A stretch of 64,000 nt of DNA from Branchiostoma lanceolatum (lineage: Eukaryota; Chordata; Leptocardii; Amphioxiformes; Branchiostomatidae): positions 8,801,552-8,865,551 of the forward strand of contig NC_089740.1 of the NCBI RefSeq assembly GCF_035083965.1. The letters are read 5' to 3'. The translations under genes were made by a program, and so were the position numbers. Positions 33,801-43,969 of the stretch are shown here, one piece after another. Below the pieces are notes generated by a model, which was not told the origin of the DNA, ran no database searches, and saw only the letters and a program-made list of their open reading frames with translations. Position 1 is the first letter of the stretch; every line of letters starts with the position of its first letter.

Positions 33801-34527
33801 ATAACATAACACATGGTGCACCCTACCATGTTGTTTGCACGTTCACCGTTGTGGTTATAGGGGACCCAAGTGTTGTCGGTTCTGCGTGGTGTGAGGTGTG
33901 AATGTGCTTGTTTGCTGTCATTCTCAGAGTTCCAAACTCGAGGGGCACCTTTAGAGATAAAGCCATGGCCATGTCCTGCAGGGAAATACATATGGAAATC
34001 CAGTCACAATGGATCGAGATTTGACAAAAATGTAACTATCTTGGGTCTAAAATGCTGATCACGTTGCTAATGTCATAATAAAAATGTCTCCACTCCGAGA
34101 CGCCTAAAAGGTACTCAGTCCCTGTGACATAGACATGGGCTTATTTCTGGTATCTGTCATGAAGAAATCTTAAAACATGTTTGCAAGGACCATGTATCGT
34201 ATCATAAATCTGAGTAATTGGTCGCATTTTTATAACCGATCGTTTTTTGACGGTTGTCTCTGTGGCAGATGCCTTTAGGTTTCCCTTCAATCAATACATG
34301 TAAGGTTTGCTACTATTGCTAGGAGAAGTAAATAATGAAATTTGCAAGTAACTCCAAGGCATTGAATTATAAAATCAAAACACTCTGTACAAGACTTAAG
34401 CATTACCAGAACAACACATACCTATAAACAGAGCAGACTGGGGCTCTTCGTCCAAAGAAGTTGCAAGGCACAAAATTGTCGGTAGAAGAAAAAAGATCAA
34501 GACCATATCAACGCATCTTCTCGCCAT
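30875..34527 (-). CDS. Mucin-like repeat, Cys-motif type I membrane protein (paralogue 2 of the tandem pair)
   Basis: Three exons: 34422-34527 (signal peptide MARRCVDMVLIFFLLPTILC, 106 nt, phase 1), 33827-33975 (149 nt, phase 0 end) and 30875-33307, giving 895 residues to the TGA. Exon 1 has exactly the same length and phase as in the gene at 21842-27381. Exon 2 contains TDNTWVPYNHNGER, matching DDKTWTPKNHPNER there, and exon 3 again begins VR. The family is not recognised. Order: basic segment with WSPWG and SWHW; Ser/Arg/Asn-rich region; one Cys motif ending CSCVNGKHQ (~352-398); about 29 copies of a 12-residue DAPTTITPPIVT repeat (~406-755), a mucin-like stalk likely O-glycosylated; a juxtamembrane domain; a membrane segment (VFIVVGVSIFVGVIGLCVMI, ~852-872). 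The last residues after the membrane segment look random, so the real tail may lie in another exon after a donor near 30944. Confidence 0.8.
31296..32346 (-). repeat. 36-bp coding repeats (DAPTTITPPIVT units)
   Basis: About 29 tandem 36-bp units inside the third exon of paralogue 2. The 20 or so central units are nearly identical; the last seven toward the membrane are diverged. Antisense frames (Gly-Val-Met rich) and other frames remain open because the unit is a multiple of three; they are shadows. Confidence 0.95.
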
Positions 34528-35249
34528 CTTCCATCTAGTCAGGCCCTCGGCACTTTACAGCCAATGTTGAAATATGTCATGGATTGCTACCAGACGTCGT
34601 TCAGTCTGAGTAAAAAGAAACGCGTTCAAACATATGGGTACTCAAAGAAAATGGAAATGGTGGTTTTGAAACAGGCGAGTGAGAGGAAAAAACCTTTTGG
34701 TACTGAATTATGTAGAAAGCGACATGAAACAAACATGTGCTGCGTAAGAAGACAAAGATTTAGAGTAGTAGCTTGTGTAACATGTAAGATGTGAAGTAAG
34801 TTTGGTTACATGAGAGGGCAATGGTCTTTAAGCAGACAATCATATCATTGAATATGTAGAACGTAACTTCAAACAAGTTGGGGCGACGCCAAAGTACGAC
34901 GACCGCTCACAGGGTTCATGGAAAAATTTTTATCAACGTAGTTAACATTTGTCATTATGACATGATATGTTCTTTTGGAATGACGTCCAAACTGTCTGTC
35001 ATTGCGCTACTAGAGACATTTAGATATCATATTTAAGAACAATTGTTATAAAAGCAAGACAAAACAAAAACGAGCCAAAATTTACATAACACATTTACCT
35101 TGTCATATACAATCTAATACTCATTTGTCATTTTATCAGGTTATGATAAATTGTGTAAAAAGCGTCGATGAAGGTTAGACATCCAGGTCATAACATGCAC
35201 AATAGAAAACTTATTAAGACAGCTGAATACGTTTTGTAAACGGTCAAGC

Positions 35250-35374
35250 GTTTCAGAGAGAATACACTATCTTTCGTCAATGACTGAAAAGAAATCCGTA
35301 GTTCTGGTTGAATATCTATTGGATTTCATATTGTTGTCAGCCAGTGATGAAAGATAGCGAATGATATCTGAAAC
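35250..35374. mobile_element. Palindromic MITE-like element
   Basis: Left arm 35250-35286 (GTTTCAGAGAGAATACACTA...) and right arm 35338-35374 are imperfect reverse complements over 37 bases, with CTATCTTTC(G/A)TCA conserved in both. The arms flank a 51-base loop. Just upstream is GATGAAGGTTAGACATCC, also seen near 3611. Confidence 0.6.
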
Positions 35375-35789
35375 ATCTGTCCGTTTAAAACCTATCCGGG
35401 TGCTTGAGAATCTTTTGTATTGTCCATGTAAAGAAGTGTCTTCAAAAAAACTGGTACTGTGTATGAGGATAACTTTTTTTATCGTTGCATATGCAAAATG
35501 ATGTGACTTAAAACATACTGGGTTACAAAAAGTACGATGACCCTATGCAGGTTTCGTGGAAAGCAACAAGATCAATGAAGTTGGTATCGTGTGTACGCGC
35601 ATATTTGAATTCATCTTTGATAAAGGTAGAAAAAAACTCTGTGCGAAACAAACGCTTTGAAGCATCTTTTGATTTCGCGAATGAAATGTATAAATTCACG
35701 GAGTTGGAATCAGTCTTGCCAAGCAGGTAGAAGATCTTATCTTGATTATTCCGGGTTCACAACCCTAAAAATGCCATTAACCCTATCCA

Positions 35790-35804
35790 GGGGGGGGGGG
35801 GGGG
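35790..35804. repeat. G15 homopolymer
   Basis: Uninterrupted run of 15 G; the length may be inaccurate in the assembly. Confidence 0.9.
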
Positions 35805-37020
35805 TGTTGTAAAAGTGCCCGCGCCAACTTTGACATCGTATAACTGCCGAACGACATACGCTAGGACTACCAAACTTGGCAAATTTTTCTAAAATAGTAG
35901 TTTTCAAAACCACCATTATCCGTTTGTTTTGATTTTACAAGTAACAAATCAAAATGTATTTATCTATTTATTTCTGTTTTCTTTTACTAGGGTAGCTCCC
36001 TCAGTTGCTTCGCACTGATTTTCAGGGAGGCCCTAGATATACATATACAAACATACAAACAATACACTGATATATACAGAGCATTTGTGCGTCAATAACA
36101 AAATCAGATCCATACTCATAGTCCATACCGTGCCAGGTCGTAAGGATTGAAGGTCAGAGGTCACACAATTCTTTATCATTGTTACATTGACAAAATATTG
36201 TCTTGCATACCCCACTCTGAGAATTAACCATTGTGAATTGATAGATTCCAGTTGGTCTTAAAGTTTACAAGTGCAGTGATCGACCTTAGAACCTTAGGAT
36301 AAACACAGCGTAAAATAAACCTTGGTTTATTCTGTTGCTATTTAGATAACTGTAGGCATGGCAGTTGTTAGTTCTACTAGTAACAAGTAGACTCCTAATG
36401 CGGGCATTCATAACAGAATATGCATTATACTCCCTACACCTTTTGTGGGAAATGTTATGAGGATTATATTCTTTATCACAATTGCAAGTAAAAATCATCC
36501 CTACTGACAACACAAACTGATACCTACAGCTTATCCGAATTTGTGACGCCTTTCAAAAGGTAACCATAGCGAGAACACCTGTAATACCCTTTGTTACGTG
36601 GGAAAAACTACCATGGAAAAAAATCACTCTTAATACCACCTAGTTTTTTTGGTGAAATATTTACAAAGCCCACGCGGTCCAAAGGATCATCTTACCACTT
36701 AACAAATGATCATAAGATCACCCTATGTATCAATGAGAATAACTTGAAGGGGTGTGGCTGAAAATAAAGTTGGATATTTGTTGACAAGCTTCCTATGTTG
36801 TCGCCTTCTCGCTCTGAATTTCTTTTTTTGTGGGTATCAATTCATCTTGTTCAGTAATGAAACATAATTATATATTGATTGTGAACTGAAGGCTACATAT
36901 TTACTTCACCTCACCCCTACACATTTGCTTTTCTTTTGCCCTATCCAAGACCAGAATCTTTCTTCCCACGTCCGACTTATTTCTAGAGGGACCGTCCTGC
37001 AGTACAGTACATGACTCAAA

Positions 37021-40000
37021 ATGTCTGTTTTCTTCATCGGCCTCACTATTGTTGCAGTAGTGTGGATTCTAAAATGCATATTTACGTGGAGATATTCCTT
37101 CACTCGCAAAGATGGGATTTATGAACCAGCAGAGTTTCAGAAATCGGTTTTGATTGGGAAAGTTTTCATCGACATTGTAAGTACGGACCACCTAAATCTA
37201 CTCTTAAACTTCATAACGTCTACTATGCGATTAGGTTAGACGTGACAGGTCGTTCGGTGTAATATAACCAGCTGCTGTCGTACCGCGTGCCTTCTAAGCT
37301 GGTGCGTTACGCCGAAGGGCGTCTGTAAAGGCTATATAGAGACAGATAAAGATACTCTTAATGGTGGTATGTTCTTCCCACAAGGCTCTCGTCTGTCCTG
37401 ACAAATAACCGTAAACGTTTGTCCTCGTCGTCGTAGAATGTATGGTTATCTAGGTCTTCCCGTCATCATGTCTTAAACACCTGTAGCTAGACATCTGAAG
37501 TGTAAATACTTCGGAAATTACTGCTGATTTAAATTCTCTTTGCATTCATTGCCTTATTCTTAAGTTGGCACTTTTGTGGTTATGTATTATAGCTTTTTCT
37601 TCATGTCAAAAAGTTATTTCAGTACATTGTTTATTCTGGCAGTAGATAGCACTGGTGGATACAAGATTGTTTGACATCATTTTGATGGTATACCTAATCT
37701 ATCGTTAACTTGTTTCAACGAAGGTCTGATACATTACATGTGGTAGCTAGGAACATGTACTGCTCAAATCAGCATACATAGACATGTTCACTGTAATAAG
37801 CATTCCAAAATTGTGTCAACTCAAACGTAACGTTGTTGTTTTTCATTTTCACTCCAGGCAACACTCTTTGAGTTTCTTGGACTTACAACCACGCTGAGAT
37901 TCCAGAGAGCTCTTGATCGCATCATCTATGGCAAAGCTGGGAAGAAGGATCCAAGCGTCGTTGTAACAGATACAACTTTTCTCAGGGTCAAAGTTCGTTT
38001 GTACGAACCGAGGGGCAAACAAAATGGCGGAAATATGCCCGGACTGGTCTACTTCCACGGAGGGGGGTTTTGCACCCAGGACCTTGGTCAGTATGAATGG
38101 GTAAATTGAATGGGAAGTTTAAAAAAAGCAAAGAAACGTTAATCATGGATTGTGATAAGCCCATAGCCCCATAGTAAAATTTTCAATTTTTCTAAAGGCA
38201 CTTAAGTTAAGTGTTGTTTATTTTGTAATTCTTTTAATCTGCGTAACAACAGGAAATCGCTGTTTGTATGACCATGATAACGCAATAGCTGTGAGATCAA
38301 GAGGCTAAAATGGTGTTTAGTGCCAAAACAAAAGCACGCGTACGTCCCATATGTACGCTTATTCTGCCCTTTCTGTGATTTATGTCCAAAACAACATCTT
38401 CAGCTAAACGGGAGTCTCACATCTTCTACCACATGGACAGATCAAAGCTAGTTGATGAATAGTTGATAAATAGTTAGTTAAGTTAGTTAATTGCTATTTC
38501 CTGTTGAGTTAGTACGGGTCAGACAGCACTGGCAAAATGCATATCTATTTCCAGCACACAAAAAATGAAGAACTTGAATATACTGAGGTCTAGAAAATCA
38601 CCATCATGATAGTACTTGAATTGGGTTCTTTATTTTTCTTTGCCCAATGTACATTATAGATTTGAAATATATTTTATTGTTTATATAAAGATAAACGAAT
38701 TGATTTTACTGAGGCTGATGTTGTGACTATTGTGTTTACAGATAGCTTACATCACGTGACACTTCACCTTGCAAAGGCCCTAGGAGCTGTGGTGGTGTCT
38801 GTCGAGTAGGTTGAAGATGATTTCACATTCTAATTTATGCTGTAACGTCAAGTATCCTACCTAAGACCGCCACATGAAACAAAAAGTGAATCAATTTGAA
38901 TTTTCTGCTGATACAGAGGCACTAGTCTGTGAAGCATGCACACTTCAGATATCCAACAAGTGGTCAAGACATTCTTCAGAGGGCCTCGTGATTTTAATGT
39001 GGTGATCTTATGTTACCCGGTGGAATTACGAGAACTGTGTTTATTGGATGAAATGTGTTTAAGGATGTAACAGGAAAATACCTTCAAAGAGATCTAGCCA
39101 GTACTAGCCTACAGAAAAGCTTGGTTAACTTAAAGTTGTTTTGTTTTGTTTTTTTACTTCGCTTTTTGACAGACAAGGACGACGTGACACTGCACTCAAG
39201 TATTCTCAATCTTGTTTTAACAGTGCCACGTACAGAGAACGATATGCCTATTTTACACCTGGGCGGAGTGAGGAAAGTCGTGTAAAGGGCCTTTCCCTGC
39301 GGGGGCACGACATCGGTGAGATTCGAGATTCGAACCCGGGATTTCTGGGTTCTGGGCCGAAAACCCTTCCGTTACGCCACACGACCCCATAAAGTCCTTA
39401 ACTAAGTTAAACCATACTTATTGCTTTTCTTCTCTTACAGTTATCGACTTGCCCCAGAGCATGTATTTCCAGCTGGTTTCAATGACTGCGTGATGGCAAC
39501 CAAATATTTCATTCAGAATGCCGAGAGGTATGACAAATATATATAAAAGTTCATACAACGCCTTCACATGAAATAACTCACAGTACCTCAGAAACAAGTA
39601 CGTTGTCATCGTGTATTCAGTATATTGCGCATGTTTTTTTGCGTATGCGTATGATGACCCACTGTATTTTTGCAGCTCAGGTATACATGTAGTTGTAAAT
39701 ACAACCTGTGGATGCATTCAGTCTTTCTTAATTTCTTTCCACTGTGTCTTTTTGTCACGCGAGCTGCCGTAGCTTTCTGAGTTTCATTGCAGTTCTTAGG
39801 TTTCCCATTCCTTTGCTTTTTTTAGGTCTGTTCTCAGGACACTTAGTCGGTTTGTGCGATGTCTTCCTTTCCTGGCCTTGTATTTTGTATGTGTATACTG
39901 CTTCATTAGTAACAACATACATGTAACGACGCCATGCGCTTAAAGTGATAACTGCAAACAATCTGATACATTTTGGACGATTGTGGAGAAGCATTTGTCC

Positions 40001-41074
40001 AGTTTCAATTTCATCCGTGACTAGTATCATCAGGTTGTTAAACCAAGACGAGGTGGATACTACAGTAACATTTGGTAATCTTCTCACCACAACGCCATCT
40101 AGCGGCGAAAAGTACTTCCAGTCATCATTTGACATTGCTCTGCAAGTTACAAATTCACTACTCTCCAAGTAGAGGTTGGTGGGGGAAGATCGTGACCTTT
40201 TATCATATGTCCCGTTTTTTGTCCGCTCCCCCATCCAACTAGACAAAAAACGGGGCCTATGATAAAAGGTCACGATCTTCCCCCCACTAACCTCTGCTTG
40301 GAGAGTACAAATTCACAGAAATGTTGGCTCCAAATAGGAAGAGCATAGTTACATGTATGTACGGAAAGCCTATAAGGGTGGTTTGTCATTTCCTTATTCA
40401 GGTTTTCCGTCGATCCTTCTCGCATCGCACTTGCTGGAGACAGTGCAGGCGGAAATCTGGCCTCGGTGGTTCTCCTAAAACTGAATCAAGAAGACTTCAA
40501 ACACTCTTTGAAACTCCAGGTACTCATATATCCCACCATACAACTCTTCGACCTCCGTACCCCCTCTTTTGAAAGGTACTTGCACGTCGATAAATTCCGT
40601 GTCTGGTATGTTTCAAGGTACTACTCTAACTACCTTGCCGGAAACGAGTCTCTTATTGATGGATTTATGAAAAATGATCAAGTTTTGAATGCCAAAGTCA
40701 ATCTTGTCGATTGGCTAAACCCGCAGTTACAAAACTTCTTTGAGCAGCCTGAACTCGATCTAGCGCAGCTTGAACCTTTTCCCGAGAGTCTCTTTAGTGG
40801 TTTAAAAGCTTCTCCGGGATATGAAAATGTCTTAAATCCTTACGTTTCCCCTTTGTTGGCCTCAGAGAAGGACCTAAAGACTATGCCAAAGACGTTTTTG
40901 ATGATTTCTGAGTTTGATGGCCTCAGAGATGAAGACATTCTGTACGGTAAAAGGTTAAGTGATGCTGGAGTAGATGTTCAGTTGAAGTATTATCCGCAGG
41001 GCCTTCATGGGGCGTTGTTTGACTCCAAGGATATGTTAAATGATATCGTGGATTATCTCAAGAAAAACCTTTAA
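37021..41074 (+). CDS. AADAC-like: Arylacetamide deacetylase-like esterase (AADAC/NCEH family), complete
   Basis: Five exons: 37021-37176, 37858-38086, 38742-38805, 39441-39527 and 40402-41074 (stop TAA), in consistent phases (0, 1, 2, 2), giving 402 residues, close to vertebrate AADAC (about 400). The N terminus (FFIGLTIVAVVWILKCIF) is a signal anchor, so the enzyme should be type II and face the ER lumen. Hallmarks of the hormone-sensitive-lipase group of alpha/beta hydrolases are present: oxyanion-hole HGGGF (119-123), DYRLAPEH (150-157, created across the exon 3/4 junction) and nucleophile GDSAGG (Ser193). The acid EFDGLRDE (Asp351) and base GLHGA (His381) complete an intact triad. It likely hydrolyses arylacetamides or lipid esters. 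Introns carry a R2 repeat copy, a tRNA-derived SINE and a palindromic MITE, none touching exons. Neighbours are functionally unrelated. Confidence 0.95.
37227..37356 (+). repeat. Dispersed repeat R2, copy 2
   Basis: Lies in intron 1 of the esterase. It shares GGTTAGACGTGACAGGTCGT (as GGTGTGACAGGTCGTTC at 62248), AATATAACCAGCTGCTG and CTATATAGAGACAGA with the copies at 12768 and 62248. Confidence 0.5.
39170..39388 (-). mobile_element. tRNA-derived SINE
   Basis: On the minus strand the head reads GGGGTCGTGTGGCGTAACGG, with an A-box-like TGGCGTAACGG. About 30 bases later comes GGTTCGAATCTC, a near-perfect B box (GGTTCGANTCC). The body contains GGAAAGGCCCTTTACACGAC and CTCACTCCGCCCAGGTGTAA. These are internal RNA polymerase III promoter elements of a tRNA-like head. 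The cloverleaf is not intact, so it is a SINE and not a tRNA gene. It sits in intron 3 of the esterase in antisense orientation. Confidence 0.75.
40159..40305. mobile_element. Palindromic MITE with 11-bp target duplication
   Basis: Terminal inverted repeats of about 60 bases begin CTCTCCAAG(T/C)AGAGGTT. Internally TGACCTTTTATCAT faces ATGATAAAAGGTCA. The element is flanked by TACAAATTCAC on both sides (40148-40158 and 40306-40316). It lies in intron 4 of the esterase, just upstream of the last exon. A 9-11 base duplication suggests a Mutator-like origin. The same CTCCAAG terminus occurs at 43689 and 56812. Confidence 0.85.
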
Positions 41075-41935
41075 AATAGATATGACTATCAAACTATTAT
41101 AAAAAGGCTAAACTTTACATGTTTTGACCAACACTGAAATAACTGGGACCTATCCAAAATTACACGAGGAGTGAAAGAGGCAGGGTACATTCGAGCCCTC
41201 CGGGCAACACTGAACAGAGACGGGGGGCGACATAGGTTAACTGGCGCTTATAATTAGGCACCTTTGATGCAGTCACGTGTCTCCAACGTCACGTCCCGAA
41301 AGCTGCAGTAGGTAGGTCCATTAATTGATTTGCGTAAGTTTATTTCAGGTTTGGTTCTGTAAAGTTTAGCCTGTGAATGTCATTTACCAACACATGTGAA
41401 CTTTCATGTTTAGATATTAATTAGAATTCCACGGCCTCGTGGTTCTCATTAGTTATGAAAGCTCATCATTTGCATTAACTGTTTATCATCATCTTTACCC
41501 TGACAACAGAAGATGTCAAGTATAACTACATACTGACGTGTGATAATCCTTGCATTGTGTATATAGAACTGAACATTAAGAAACTGCTTAGATATCAGTA
41601 ATGCTACCATATAATCATATTGTTTAAGTTTTAACATGTATTTCTTAGTAATTGGTGGAGTAGAATTGTAGTATCATAATTTGTTATTAGAGTAATCAGA
41701 GTTGATAAGCATTAAAAAGTTTACATATATTTATAATACAAATACGACACGATACTGTAGAGCAAAAAGTAAAATAGAAGTTATTCCAAAGTATTCCAGA
41801 TTATATTCCAAATTCAGTTTACTATATATGTTTAGTGCTATTCAATACGATCTATCTTATTTTTCTATCTTATCAACTTTATGATAGATATTCTTTGTTT
41901 GAAAGTTGAATGAGAAGATTCATGGATCTATCTGC

Positions 41936-42091
41936 ACATGCGCGGCGAAATGCATTGTGGGTATTATATCAAATGTGAAGGCCCATGAGTCGGAGTCAGA
42001 CATGTATGCAGCACGTTTGAGACAAGAACTGTTACAAGTTAGAGCATTGACCTTTGACATATTACCCACAGTGAATTTCACTGCGCATGCG
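41936..42091. mobile_element. MITE-like element with GCATGCGC termini
   Basis: The left end reads CATGCGCGGCGAAATGCATT, then GTGGGTATTATATCAAATGT. The right end, reverse-complemented, reads CGCATGCGCAGTGAAATTCA, then CTGTGGGTAATATGTCAAAG. That gives about 45 bases of imperfect terminal inverted repeat around a loop of about 60. There are no coding features. Confidence 0.75.
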
Positions 42092-43688
42092 TTGAACCAT
42101 GAATCTCTTCGATATTTCTTTGATTTCTTTTTTCCTTGACTTCGTGTATGCACGAGGTATTGTATGAGGTATAAGAGGTGTTCAAGACATTCTTCAGAAT
42201 ACTTCGATAACACCATGAAAATTAGAAGTATTATTTTTGGCATGTGATTTTTCGGATATTTGTAATCAACATAACTTAAGGATGATGGTCTTGTTTTTTA
42301 AGTGCGGTCACGGGGTATCCGGCCTAGTTATGAGAGTTGACGTTATCATCAATTTAATAATAAATTCAAACATTCCACACAGTTTCAGTTTTTTAATTCA
42401 TTCACAACGCTTTCCCATATACACTTCCATGGCTTTATATGTTAGCGATGAAGAGTACAATATCCAACACTACTATGCACCAGTTGGTAGAGATACAAAA
42501 CATCAACCAGTATACATTGCATGGGATTCTTACAGATATACAAAAGAACTCTGATATATACACGTTTGCAATACTCTGGCCCTGTGAAACCTTAAAGTAC
42601 CACTTCCAACCTTACTCTACATAAGAAAGTGTATTTTGTAGAATAAACAGAAAAGAGAGAAAACGTAATACTATCACATGTAACATCCTTCAACCCTTGT
42701 TAAAGTTACACACGCATAGATATTAAAACTGTCTTCTTTAATTACAACGCTGTATAACATGTTAAATTGCATCCTAACCTTCTTCATTGCCATATGATTG
42801 TCTTCACACGATATATATTGCCATTATTTACAACCACATTAAAAGATGAGCATTTGTTTCATCTTTATTGTCTGATATTACATCCGAATACAAAGTAGTC
42901 TCACACAAAAAATTAACAATTTACAAATCCACCATACATACACTACTAGTATTTGTACAATGGGATACTTAAATTCAATTGAATTTCAGTATCCATTGGT
43001 TTCTGGATTCAGACGTTAAACCTGGAATGAAATTTCTTCTGTCCACCTAGAAAAACGGAAAGTTTTTCATCCAAGGACTTCGAACGGCAGAAACTTAGGC
43101 AACAACAATCATCGTCACCGAAAATGGAGACATTTTAACGTCCATAGTCGCATGGCTACATATATCAGACAATTCACAAATATACTAAATATGTTGACTC
43201 CAGAACGATATAACATTTCTGTAACAGTTATGCGTTATTCTTCAATTTCTGTCACCTTGAACAACCTATTACACCTACCATATCAAGCATAATGCTTGAC
43301 TCTAGTAATTCCTGCATTAATACCAACTTGAAGTGAGCGGGTTAAATTATAAGACTCTTTTCTTTATGCCCCGCGCAGAGTACAAAGCTGCTTACTAAAC
43401 ATGTTTCCTATAGTTAAAAAGGTTCTTCACCGACAATTCAAAGCTAGCAATACTTACATAGATTTTATTGCAAAATCTGGGAAGGATAATGCACTTTCTG
43501 GATAGAATCATTTTGAAATAACAAAACATTTACAAAACCTTATTCTATATATAATCTCATTTTCAAAGGTTCAATGATGTCAATATTAAAGTGAAAGGTA
43601 CTGTCCCGAAAATGCTTGGGAACAGCGCTTAGCCTAGAACTAATCCTAAACAGAATTCCTTTACAATTTAACAAGCAAGCAGTGTCTA

Positions 43689-43802
43689 ATCTCCAAGTAG
43701 GTGTGGGAAACTATCTTGTCTTGTCTCTCTGATTTCTGTCCTCCTACCCAAGGGACAACTTAGATGATACATAGACTTCCCTTTGTATATCTGCTTGGAG
43801 AT
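43689..43802. mobile_element. MITE of the CTCCAAGCAG family
   Basis: Left end ATCTCCAAGTAG and right end CTGCTTGGAGAT are reverse complements with one mismatch; the total length is about 114 bases. The termini match the family member at 56812 (AATCTCCAAG) and resemble 40159. Flanking duplication is eroded. Confidence 0.65.
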
Positions 43803-43969
43803 ATGTCATGCTGACACCAACAGTAATTTTATACAATGTCGTGCAAATATTGAGATTTTTGTTGTTCTTGAAGGAATATACATCGTCTATTCAGCTAAAG
43901 ATGACTTAAGGGAGTATTGTACACGATGATGCCAGTCTGTGTGACTGTTGTACGACATGATGACGTCAC

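Larger units (their letters stand above)
34528..37020. other. Intergenic region between paralogue 2 and the esterase
   Basis: No supportable gene. It includes an inverted repeat (35250-35374), a G15 tract (35790-35804) and degenerate blocks shared with the region upstream of paralogue 1. Promoters of the divergent genes at 34527 (minus) and 37021 (plus) must lie here, but no motif is clear enough to call. Confidence 0.5.
41075..43969. other. Intergenic region between the esterase and the Ig receptor
   Basis: Both genes end here (plus and minus strands converge). No further gene is supported. Two MITE-like elements lie at 41936-42091 and 43689-43802. The rest is AT-rich. Confidence 0.5.

Noticed and set aside
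39290..39388. Functional tRNA gene
   Set aside because: A and B boxes are present but the acceptor and anticodon stems do not pair convincingly; better explained as a SINE head.
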